DNA of 5,370 bases from Eubacteriales Family XIII. Incertae Sedis bacterium (lineage in GTDB: Bacteria > Bacillota > Clostridia > Peptostreptococcales > Anaerovoracaceae): NCBI GenBank assembly GCA_031263875.1, contig JAISEX010000117.1:1-5370 (forward strand), read 5' to 3'. This document shows, piece by piece, positions 1 through 4,546 of the stretch. The position numbers were made by a program, and so were the translations under genes. The stretch's first letter is position 1. Each line of letters begins with the position of its first letter. Under the pieces are notes generated by a model, which was not told the DNA's origin, did not search any database, and was given only the letters and a program-made list of their open reading frames with translations.

Positions 1-2
1 GG

Positions 3-65
3 AATTACAACGCGTGGTTCTACCTCTCGGTCATGGTATTGATTCGGCGCCGCGAACGCTGGTAA
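3..65 (+). CDS. C-terminal end of a probable membrane protein (partial)
   Basis: An open frame enters from the left edge and stops at TAA 63-65, giving only 20 residues. They read as a hydrophobic stretch (WFYLSVMVLI) followed by a basic tail, RRRERW. A hydrophobic helix ending in a cluster of arginines is the usual shape of the last membrane segment and cytoplasmic tail of a transporter or other integral membrane protein, so a plus-strand gene probably ends here. The family cannot be named from so little. It is convergent with the ArsR-type gene, and the hairpin at 104-129 lies between them. It could be a chance frame, because only the edge fragment is visible. Confidence 0.5.
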   Translation, partial: NYNAWFYLSVMVLIRRRERW

Positions 66-103
66 GCCGGCAAAACAAAACAAAGCATATTTCGCATGAG
101 TTT

Positions 104-129
104 GGGGTCGCGCAGAAACGCGCGGCCCC
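104..129. terminator. GC-rich hairpin between convergent genes
   Basis: GGGG (104-107) pairs with CCCC (126-129) and CGCGC (109-113) with GCGCG (120-124), with a T.G wobble between them and a six-base AGAAAC loop, giving a ten-pair stem. It lies 39 bp after the plus-strand stop and 67 bp after the stop of the minus-strand regulator, where a shared terminator would sit. Neither side carries a clear T run, so it is not a canonical intrinsic terminator. The hairpin is seen directly; its role is inferred. Confidence 0.35.
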
Positions 130-195
130 TCCCCTCTTGTGTGCGTGCCCCATGCGCCCGCATTATTCACACGGAGAGCGCTGGGCGCGTAAGCC

Positions 196-516
196 CTACA
201 TGATTTGCCGCAGTTCGCGCGCGTATTTTTCGATAACGCCGATGTTCGCGTAATAATAGGACGACGGGCCCTCGTTTTTCGCGGTGACAAGGCCCGCGTA
301 GGTGAGTTTCCGGACATGCTGCGAGATCGTCGCCTGCGCGTGGGGGAACTTTTCAACGAGATCCTTGTTGCGCACGGGCACGCGGCTGCGGTTACACTCG
401 AGGATCATGCGGTAGATTTCGATGCGCACGGGGTGGGCGAGCGCGTCGGACACCGCGGCTATGCGCGTGTATATTTCGTTGGATTCGGTGAGCGGATCGG
501 GTTTTCGTATTCTCAT
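196..516 (-). CDS. ArsR-family winged helix-turn-helix transcriptional regulator
   Basis: A 106-residue protein, the normal length for a single-domain ArsR/SmtB-type repressor, which acts as a dimer on operator DNA in the cytoplasm. Residues 20-40 carry the family's opening helix with the HPVR motif (28-31). Residues 48-71 form the helix-turn-helix (KDLVEKF, then the recognition helix AQATISQHVRKL), followed by the wing (about 76-91, GLVTAKNEGPSSYYYAN). The ELCVCD-type metal site of ArsR/CadC is absent and the only cysteine is C41, so sensing of arsenic, cadmium or zinc through that site is unlikely. The ligand and target are unknown. The ATG at 514-516 has only a weak upstream GAAAGAG or a distant AGGTG. 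It lies 318 bp beyond tyrA on the same strand, too far to be confidently in that operon, so it probably has its own promoter. Confidence 0.88.
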   Translation of the reverse strand: MRIRKPDPLTESNEIYTRIAAVSDALAHPVRIEIYRMILECNRSRVPVRNKDLVEKFPHAQATISQHVRKLTYAGLVTAKNEGPSSYYYANIGVIEKYARELRQIM

Positions 517-603
517 TTGACTCTTTCACACCTGCTTTTCGGCTGTCTGTATGCGATAAAGGTTTCGGTTTCTGTAATTTTTCGGCGCGGGCTTGATGCT
601 TTC

Positions 604-613
604 TTAACGTTAA
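604..613. promoter_or_regulatory. Perfect palindrome TTAACGTTAA upstream of the ArsR-type gene
   Basis: A ten-base perfect dyad in AT-rich DNA, about 90 bp upstream of the regulator's ATG and next to a TATCAT that could act as a minus-strand -10. ArsR-type repressors commonly bind dyads that overlap their own promoters, so this is a candidate autoregulatory operator. Ten bases of AT-rich dyad can also occur by chance, and no second copy was seen in the window. Confidence 0.25.
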
Positions 614-656
614 TGATACTGTTTTTTTAATAGTAATGCGAGTGATAGCTGATCGT

Positions 657-704
657 GTTGGCGCTCGTGCCAGTGTTAGTATTAGTGCTAAGGTTAGTGT
701 TAGC
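657..704. repeat. Degenerate hexanucleotide tandem tract, consensus GTTAGT
   Basis: Read in consecutive six-base steps, the tract gives GTTGGC, GCTCGT, GCCAGT, GTTAGT, ATTAGT, GCTAAG, GTTAGT, GTTAGC. The register holds for eight units, with strong conservation in the last five. This looks like a decayed simple-sequence repeat. It lies in the gap between tyrA and the ArsR-type gene and has no visible coding role. Confidence 0.55.
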
Positions 705-785
705 GACTTACATATATTCCCATTCGAATCACCTTCTATTCCGTCACTTCCATCACTGACGCTCTCCGCTCTCGCGACACGTTTA

Positions 786-824
786 CTGCCCTGCGTTCCC
801 ATTAAACACGGGTCGAACGGGCAG
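786..824 (-). terminator. Stem-loop just downstream of tyrA
   Basis: CTGCCC (786-791) pairs with GGGCAG (819-824), GTT (795-797) with AAC (816-818), and CCC (798-800) with GGG (810-812). Three-base bulges and a nine-base loop separate these pairings. The structure begins 10 nt after the tyrA stop in the direction of transcription. It is where an operon terminator belongs but has no T tract after it, so it may protect the mRNA 3' end or be only a weak terminator. Confidence 0.3.
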
Positions 825-834
825 ATAACACCGG

Positions 835-1668
835 TTAACTGTCGAGCAGCTCCTTGCGGTCGTTTCCGTTTTGCAGCAGCGCGGTCAGGCGGGCTTCGTC
901 GCCGTCCGCTATCGCGTCCCGCACGGCTCCTATGCGCTCCGTGATCCCGTCGAGCTCGGCGACCAAAGCGTCCTTATTTTCGAGGAACAATTCCGACCAC
1001 ATGCGCGCGTTCAACCGCGCGACGCGCGTCATATCCTGAAAACTGTTCGCGGAAAAGCCCTTGTGCTTCATGGCCAGTTCGCTGCGGATATAGACGTTTG
1101 AAATGATATGCGCGAGCTGCGACGTGTACGCTATCATCTCGTCGTGCTTTTCGGGCGTCGTAAAGACCACGCGACCAAAGCCGATATCGAGGAAGAATTC
1201 CTTTGCCGCGCCGCGCAGATCGAGGGAGATATCCTCGCCCGGCGTGAGGATCATCGGCGCGTTTTCAAAGAGGTCGTCCTGCGCGTGACGAAAGCCGGAA
1301 TATTCGCGGCCGGCCATCGGATGCCCGCCGATAAAATGCCACAGGCGGCCGGCCTTCACCGCCGCGAGTTCGTCAGTTACGAACTTTTTCACCCCTCCGC
1401 AGTCGATGACGAGCGTCCCGGCCCCGAACCGGTCCGCGTTTTCGCTGATATAGCGGACGATATCGTGCGGATAGAGCGCGACGAGAACGATTTCGCATTC
1501 CGGCAGATTTTCGCCCGTCAGACGCCCATCGATGGCGTTCGTCAATTCGGCGCGACCCATCTCGTCCCCGGAAATGTCGTAACCGAGCACCTCATGTTTC
1601 GTATGAAGTTTCACCGCCTTTGCGAGCGAACCCCCGATAAGGCCGAGGCCGACGATACCTATCTTCAT
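835..1668 (-). CDS. tyrA: Prephenate dehydrogenase (tyrosine branch)
   Basis: Oxidatively decarboxylates prephenate to 4-hydroxyphenylpyruvate with NAD(+), the committed step to tyrosine, in the cytoplasm. With the start chosen here it has 277 residues. The Rossmann domain opens at once with GLGLIGGS (6-13), and D31 at the end of the second strand favours NAD over NADP. The conserved HPMAGREYSG block is at 116-125, and SQLAH at 183-187 matches the family's S-x-L-P-H motif with Ala for Pro. N220, W224 and N231 fit the helical dimerisation domain. There is no fused chorismate mutase and no C-terminal ACT domain, so tyrosine feedback through an ACT domain is not expected. A longer frame begins at 1713, inside the end of aroF, but the GGAGAG at 1675-1680 and the Rossmann start favour 1668. 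It follows aroF by 31 bp and is probably cotranscribed with it. Confidence 0.95.
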   Translation of the reverse strand: MKIGIVGLGLIGGSLAKAVKLHTKHEVLGYDISGDEMGRAELTNAIDGRLTGENLPECEIVLVALYPHDIVRYISENADRFGAGTLVIDCGGVKKFVTDELAAVKAGRLWHFIGGHPMAGREYSGFRHAQDDLFENAPMILTPGEDISLDLRGAAKEFFLDIGFGRVVFTTPEKHDEMIAYTSQLAHIISNVYIRSELAMKHKGFSANSFQDMTRVARLNARMWSELFLENKDALVAELDGITERIGAVRDAIADGDEARLTALLQNGNDRKELLDS

Positions 1669-1674
1669 CTCAAA

Positions 1675-1680
1675 CTCTCC
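1675..1680 (-). promoter_or_regulatory. Ribosome binding site that sets the tyrA start
   Basis: GGAGAG on the minus strand lies six bases before the ATG at 1666-1668. It supports that start over the upstream in-frame ATG at 1711-1713, which would add 15 residues lacking family character and would overlap aroF. Confidence 0.75.
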
Positions 1681-1699
1681 GTTTCTCTCTGCGCGCAAT

Positions 1700-2710
1700 C
1701 TATTTTTCCGCAAACATCGCGGCTCGAACCGCGTTTATATCCCCCATCACGTCGGCGAAAGCCTCGCAGGTAAGCGCCTGCGCGCCGTCGCAGAGGGCGT
1801 GAGGCGGGTCGTTGTGAACTTCTATCATAATACCGTCCGCCCCGATCGCCGCCGAAGCGACAGACGTCGGCCGCACAAGCCAGCTCTCCCCCGTCGCGTG
1901 GCTCGGATCCACGATGACCGGCAGATGCGACAGCCGGTGAAGCACCGGCACCGCCGAAAGATCGAGCGTATTACGCGTCGCCGTTTCAAACGTGCGAATG
2001 CCGCGTTCGCAGAGTATAATATCGGGATTGCCCGATGCCATAATGTATTCCGCGCTCATCAGCAGCTCCTGTATCGTGTTCGCGAGCCCGCGCTTCAGTA
2101 ATATCGGCTTGCCCGCACCGCCGAGCGAGCGCAAAAGCTCGAAATTCTGCATATTACGCGCCCCGACCTGTATCAGATCGACGTCCCCAAACAGCGGCAA
2201 ATGCGCCGCGTCCATAATTTCCGTCACGATCGGAAGCCCCGTTTCCGCCTTTGCCTCGAGCAGAATATCGATGCCCTCCTCGCGCAGCCCCTGGAACGAA
2301 TACGGCGACGTGCGCGGCTTAAAAGCGCCCCCGCGCAGAAGCGTTGCCCCCGCCGCCTTTACGCATTTCGCGATCTCCGTCACCTGCTCGCGCGACTCCA
2401 CCGAACACGGCCCCGCGATCACCTGAAAATGGCCGCCCCCTATCTTAACGCCGCCGACATTGATGACCGTATCATCCGTGTGAAACTTGCGGTTCGCGTT
2501 CTTATACGGCTCCGTTATGCGCTTCACATCCTCGACCACCTCGAGCGACCGCAGCAAATCGACGTCAACACTCGACGTATCGCCGATAAGCCCGATAATC
2601 GTCTCCTGCCGCCCGACGGACACGTTGGTATCGTACCCCTTGTCATTCAGCCACGACACGAGCTTATCGACCTGCGCCTGCGCAGGATTTTGTTTCAGTA
2701 TTACAATCAT
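1700..2710 (-). CDS. aroF: 3-deoxy-7-phosphoheptulonate (DAHP) synthase, type I-beta with N-terminal ferredoxin-like domain
   Basis: Condenses phosphoenolpyruvate with erythrose 4-phosphate to DAHP, the entry step of the shikimate pathway. At 336 residues it matches the Thermotoga maritima-type enzyme. Residues 1-70 form the small ferredoxin-like regulatory domain (MIVILKQ start); in that enzyme family this domain mediates aromatic amino acid feedback. The TIM-barrel catalytic domain follows. GPCS (100-103) holds metal ligand C102. RGGAFKPRTSPYSFQG (126-141) and KRG (206-208) are substrate-binding blocks. H271 (DPSHATG), E297 (MIEVH) and D308 complete the metal site, so every expected catalytic residue is present. 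The ATG at 2708-2710 has GGGAGAGG six bases upstream (2717-2724). It is the first gene of a minus-strand pair with tyrA and has an extended -10 promoter close by. Pairing with tyrA fits supply of tyrosine or of aromatic amino acids generally. Confidence 0.97.
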   Translation of the reverse strand: MIVILKQNPAQAQVDKLVSWLNDKGYDTNVSVGRQETIIGLIGDTSSVDVDLLRSLEVVEDVKRITEPYKNANRKFHTDDTVINVGGVKIGGGHFQVIAGPCSVESREQVTEIAKCVKAAGATLLRGGAFKPRTSPYSFQGLREEGIDILLEAKAETGLPIVTEIMDAAHLPLFGDVDLIQVGARNMQNFELLRSLGGAGKPILLKRGLANTIQELLMSAEYIMASGNPDIILCERGIRTFETATRNTLDLSAVPVLHRLSHLPVIVDPSHATGESWLVRPTSVASAAIGADGIMIEVHNDPPHALCDGAQALTCEAFADVMGDINAVRAAMFAEK

Positions 2711-2759
2711 GGTTCGCCTCTCCCTTGCCCCTTTTTCGCATTTTTCTCTTACAACCTCT

Positions 2760-2768
2760 ATTATATCA
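2760..2768 (-). promoter_or_regulatory. Extended -10 promoter for aroF-tyrA
   Basis: The minus strand reads TGATATAAT: a perfect TATAAT (2760-2765) with the TG of an extended -10. The 17-bp-spaced -35 position (2783-2788) reads GCTCAC, a poor match that falls inside the adjacent GC-rich repeat, so the extended -10 probably carries the promoter. The predicted transcript starts near 2752, leaving a leader of about 40 nt. That is too short for a T-box or an attenuator. Confidence 0.65.
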
Positions 2769-2780
2769 AAACATCGCGGT

Positions 2781-2943
2781 CAGTGAGCGTAGCGAGTGTG
2801 ATACAGAATCCCATAGACGGAAGTATTGGCGTGCGTGTAGTTGTCATTCCGGGCTTGCTCCGCAACGTTCGCTGTGCTCACTCCTCCGCTCGCGTTGCTC
2901 GCTTAGGATGTGACTCGGCTTCGCCTCGCAGCTGCTTCGCTGT
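2781..2943. repeat. GC-rich imperfect inverted repeat of dispersed-repeat type
   Basis: The left end (2781-2811), read on the minus strand, begins GGATTC and contains ACTCGCTACGCTCACTG. The right end (about 2906-2933) begins GGATGTG and contains ACTCGGCTTCGCCTCG. These are recognisably related arms in opposite orientation. Between them lie GTCATTCCGGGC, which resembles a motif common in dispersed bacterial repeats, and GCAACG (2862-2867) pairing with CGTTGC (2893-2898). The motif CTCGCTNCGCTC recurs in variant form. This composition is typical of short intergenic repeats scattered through a genome; copy number cannot be judged from one window. Confidence 0.5.
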
Positions 2944-2980
2944 CCTGTTTTACACTGCGGCTAAAGCCGCGTAAAACAGG
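2944..2980. repeat. Strong hairpin with a 10-bp outer stem
   Basis: CCTGTTTTAC (2944-2953) is perfectly complementary to GTAAAACAGG (2971-2980). Inside, GCGGC (2957-2961) pairs with GCCGC (2966-2970) around a TAAA loop, with ACT as a one-sided bulge. Fifteen pairs in 37 nt make a very stable structure on either strand. No T run follows in either direction, so it is not a standard terminator. It directly continues the GC-rich repeat block to its left. Confidence 0.65.
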
Positions 2981-3109
2981 CAATCCCCCAGACCGAGGAA
3001 CTGGAGCAATCGCCGTTAATAATCCGGGCGCATGGGGCACTCAAAATGGCTTTGTCCGTAATCACGGGACAATTATACGCGCGAGAATTCGCAAAAAACA
3101 GCCTGTCAT

Positions 3110-3232
3110 TAGAGTTGTAACGAAATTAGCTGTTTTCCATATTATGGTAACTGATTAACCGCAAATCAGATTGAATTTGCGCCATAATCGTTTACGCTTG
3201 ATGTATTTAATTTTAATTTCGTTACAACTCTA
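3110..3232. repeat. Inner 19-bp inverted repeat pair with central hairpin
   Basis: Arms 3110-3128 and 3214-3232 are exact reverse complements over 19 bases, enclosing AT-rich DNA. Near the centre is a two-step stem (3141-3147/3182-3188 and 3160-3166/3175-3181) with a 12-nt one-sided bulge, plus the local palindrome CCATATTATGG (3137-3147). This 123-bp unit is more AT-rich than its flanks and could be a separate insertion within the outer element. Confidence 0.6.
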
Positions 3233-3260
3233 TTGCGAGGAGCGCCAGCGATGAAGCAAT
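3232..3260. repeat. Dispersed-repeat-like segment ATTGC...GCAAT
   Basis: ATTGC (3232-3236) and GCAAT (3256-3260) flank GAGGAGCGCCAGCGATGAA, giving the pattern ATTGCGAG...GAAGCAATCC. I recognise this type of text as common in intergenic dispersed repeats of many bacteria. It lies inside the larger nested element, directly against the inner right arm. Recognition is by memory of the pattern, not by search. Confidence 0.4.
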
Positions 3261-3330
3261 CCAGCAAACAATCCTGTGCGCGAGTATTTGCAAAGACGGC
3301 CTTTTATTTTTGAGTGCCACACCGGGCTAT

Positions 3331-3371
3331 CCGGGGCTCCGCGTTCGCTTCGGCCCCGGCGCTGATGCGCC
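3331..3371. repeat. Two adjoining GC-rich hairpins
   Basis: CCGGGGC (3331-3337) pairs with GCCCCGG (3353-3359) around a 15-nt loop. GGCGC (3358-3362) pairs with GCGCC (3367-3371) around TGAT. The two stems share two bases and so are alternatives or stacked. They lie 12 bp right of the nested element in GC-rich text resembling the 2781-2943 block. No T run follows, so termination is doubtful. Confidence 0.45.
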
Positions 3372-3542
3372 GTGGCTGCTTCGCACCCCTCCTATCCCTT
3401 GCGCGGGAGCGTGCGGGCAAAATACACAACACGCCCCTCCTTCCTACGGCGCCCCCGTTTCTCACATAAACCAAAACCCGCGCGGGCGAAAACACGGGCG
3501 CAGGCTCCCTCTCCCTGCCGCCACCCCGCAAAAAAGCAAAAT

Positions 3543-3583
3543 GTAAGAAAATCGTAAGAAACTCGCCCGGTATTTTGTAAGAA
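3543..3583 (+). promoter_or_regulatory. Three GTAAGAA direct repeats: candidate response-regulator operator
   Basis: GTAAGAA occurs at 3543-3549, 3554-3560 and 3577-3583. The start-to-start distances of 11 and 23 bp are close to one and two helical turns, so all three face about the same side of the DNA. OmpR/PhoB-family response regulators bind direct repeats about 11 bp apart. The third copy sits inside an inverted repeat, CCCGG (3566-3570) and CCGGG (3587-3591). The array lies about 90-130 bp upstream of the membrane-protein genes and next to a possible -10, so it probably controls them. No regulator gene is visible in the window, so the regulator's identity is inferred. Confidence 0.5.
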
Positions 3584-3591
3584 TTTCCGGG

Positions 3592-3597
3592 TAATAT
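3592..3597 (+). promoter_or_regulatory. Possible -10 box TAATAT of the membrane-protein operon
   Basis: TAATAT lies directly after the CCGGG arm and about 75 bp before the chosen start codon. The 17-bp-spaced -35 position (3569-3574) reads GGTATT, a very poor match. That would suit an activator-dependent promoter using the neighbouring GTAAGAA repeats. The assignment rests on position and a five-of-six-type AT match only. Confidence 0.3.
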
Positions 3598-3658
3598 GAA
3601 GTTACGCAGAGAAACGAAGTTAAGCGGTTAAGAGAGAGGTAAGTGAATTGTTTACGGC

Positions 3659-3664
3659 AAAGGA
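3659..3664 (+). promoter_or_regulatory. Ribosome binding site supporting the ATG at 3672
   Basis: AAAGGA lies seven bases before the ATG at 3672-3674. A competing TTG at 3648-3650 also has a fair site, GAGAGG, eight bases upstream and would add eight residues. The ATG is preferred because its site is a standard AAGGA and the protein then begins with a typical short basic amphipathic N-terminus. Confidence 0.55.
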
Positions 3665-3671
3665 TCATCCG

Positions 3672-4544
3672 ATGATCACAGCGGAATATAAGCGGTACCT
3701 GTCGAGCAAATTTAATATCGCGTTATTCCTCTGCATGACGGCGTGCGCGCTGCTCAGCGTTATCGCTTCCCTGCGGGAACACGCGGCGTGGCGCGAGCAG
3801 CTTCTCGCTCCGGCGGAAGATTTGAACGTCCCGTTCGCTACGGAAATAGTGAACGGATTTAACGGCATTTCGCTCATTTTCGACTTTTTCATGTCAGACG
3901 CGTGGAGCATATTTGTCTTGGTCCTGCTCGGCGGCTTCGGCGTCATTATCGGCGGCGTCACGTGGAAAAACCTTCACGGCGGCTTTGGCAATCTTCTCGT
4001 GGTCAGGACGACGTACCGGAACTATCTAACGAATCTGTTGATCGCGCAAGCGGCGTATATCGCCACGATTATAGCGGCCTTCTTTCTGCTGTTCACCGTT
4101 ATCGCGGTCACGCTCTACCCGCCGGATTTGGCATATGAAATCTACTCTGGCTATTTCGGCGGAATGAGCCTGTACGAATTTATTTTATATGGAATGTTTC
4201 AATACTTCATCCTGCTCATGTTCATTATCCCGACGATGCTCATTACCTCGCTGATCACCATCGCCGTTAAAAACAGATTTTTGATTCAGGCGGTTCCGAT
4301 TCTGCTGTATATCGTGCCGCATTTGATCGGATCGACGATCGGAAATATTTCAAAAATTTTTGCCCGCATAACAATGCTGTTTACTTCAGAACATTTTCTG
4401 CGTTTGCCCTCTGTCCTTTTCACCCAATCGTGGCCCGCCCTCGAAATCATTCCCATGGCAGTAACGCTGCCCGCGCTGCTCATCATTATTGCCCTGATCC
4501 TGTACCGCAGAAACCTGAAAATCTATAAGGGCGCGTATTTATAA
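3672..4544 (+). CDS. ABC-2-like integral membrane permease subunit, six membrane segments
   Basis: A 290-residue membrane protein. The short basic N-terminus (MITAEYKRYLSSKF) looks like the interfacial helix of ABC-2 permeases. Membrane segments are predicted near 14-33, 77-96, 122-148, 168-198, 205-222 and 257-277. Residues 34-76, between segments 1 and 2, form a polar loop likely outside the cell. The positively charged cytoplasmic loop VRTTYRNYL (111-119) between segments 2 and 3 is typical of permeases that contact an ATPase, and the tail ends in RRNLKIYKG. There is no ATP-binding motif, so it would need a separate ATPase. No specific family or substrate is recognised. Topology and gene context suggest export or resistance to a peptide, lipid or antibiotic-like compound, but that is inference. 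An alternative TTG start at 3648 would give 298 residues. The next gene begins 2 bp after its stop. Confidence 0.82.
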   Translation: MITAEYKRYLSSKFNIALFLCMTACALLSVIASLREHAAWREQLLAPAEDLNVPFATEIVNGFNGISLIFDFFMSDAWSIFVLVLLGGFGVIIGGVTWKNLHGGFGNLLVVRTTYRNYLTNLLIAQAAYIATIIAAFFLLFTVIAVTLYPPDLAYEIYSGYFGGMSLYEFILYGMFQYFILLMFIIPTMLITSLITIAVKNRFLIQAVPILLYIVPHLIGSTIGNISKIFARITMLFTSEHFLRLPSVLFTQSWPALEIIPMAVTLPALLIIIALILYRRNLKIYKGAYL

Positions 4545-4546
4545 TT

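Larger units (their letters stand above)
517..834. other. Gene-free interval between tyrA and the ArsR-type gene
   Basis: No convincing coding region is seen on either strand. Long frames here are shadows: the minus-strand one crossing 392-802 overlaps the regulator out of frame and consists mainly of alternating Ser/Thr/Ala-Leu encoded by the hexamer tract. The interval holds a perfect palindrome (604-613), a T-rich run (621-628), a degenerate hexanucleotide tract (657-704), a pyrimidine-rich stretch (about 728-780) and a stem-loop behind tyrA (786-824). The promoter of the ArsR-type gene should be here. TATCAT on the minus strand near the palindrome is a possible -10, but no good -35 partner was found. 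Confidence 0.6.
3036..3318. mobile_element. 283-bp nested inverted-repeat element (MITE-like)
   Basis: The ends are perfect 11-bp inverted repeats, GGCACTCAAAA (3036-3046) and its complement (3308-3318). Inside lies a perfect 19-bp inverted pair beginning TAGAGTTGTAACG (3110-3128 and 3214-3232). Further in, ATTATGG (3141-3147) pairs with CCATAAT (3182-3188) and CGCAAAT (3160-3166) with ATTTGCG (3175-3181) around an 8-nt loop. An imperfect direct repeat starting GCGCGAG occurs at 3079-3104 and 3278-3302, with about 21 of 26 positions matching. A small hairpin, TTGTCC/GGACAA, lies at 3052-3072. No transposase is encoded. A non-autonomous element moved by an unseen transposase, possibly a composite of one element inside another, fits best. 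No clean target duplication was found; CCGGGC occurs near both ends (3024-3029 and 3322-3327) but does not abut them. A structured RNA is an alternative. Confidence 0.55.
2711..3671. other. 961-bp non-coding, repeat-rich interval
   Basis: No convincing gene on either strand. Frames here have no initiation signals and consist of Arg/Pro/Ala-rich text from GC-rich repeats. From left to right the interval holds the aroF promoter, an imperfect GC-rich inverted repeat (2781-2943), a strong hairpin (2944-2980), a nested inverted-repeat element (3036-3318), GC-rich hairpins (3331-3371), a cytosine-rich stretch without recognisable features (3372-3540), and the control region of the membrane-protein genes (3543-3664). 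The divergent genes on either side both read away from this interval. Confidence 0.7.

Noticed and set aside
392..802. Minus-strand 136-codon frame overlapping the ArsR-type gene
   Set aside because: It covers the regulator's N-terminal coding region out of frame, and its middle is Ser/Thr/Ala-Leu alternation created by the hexamer tract. No ribosome site or family features.
1108..1773. Long plus-strand frame of 221 codons opposite tyrA
   Set aside because: An antisense shadow of tyrA and the end of aroF, whose motifs are unambiguous on the minus strand.
2201..2974. Long plus-strand frame of 257 codons opposite aroF and its promoter
   Set aside because: An antisense shadow that crosses a clear DAHP synthase, its promoter and repeat DNA. 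No family features.
2965..3120. A plus-strand frame reading SPLIIRAHGALKMA, resembling the IIRAHG motif of IspH (4-hydroxy-3-methylbut-2-enyl diphosphate reductase), as a possible gene remnant
   Set aside because: The likeness covers about nine residues only, has no start codon or ribosome site, does not extend to either side, and runs into the nested repeat element.
2711..3320. CRISPR array, tRNA or riboswitch in the large intergenic region
   Set aside because: Repeats are mostly inverted and not regularly spaced, no tRNA cloverleaf or T-box signatures were seen, and the aroF leader after its predicted start site is only about 40 nt.
3024..3327. CCGGGC on both sides of the nested element as a target-site duplication
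   Set aside because: The two copies lie 6 and 3 bases away from the terminal inverted repeats, so they do not fit a simple insertion boundary; six GC-rich bases could match by chance.
3304..3557. Frames on both strands in the GC-rich stretch (75-78 codons)
   Set aside because: Arg/Pro/Ala-rich translations of hairpin-bearing repeat DNA, with no initiation signals; they overlap one another on both strands.
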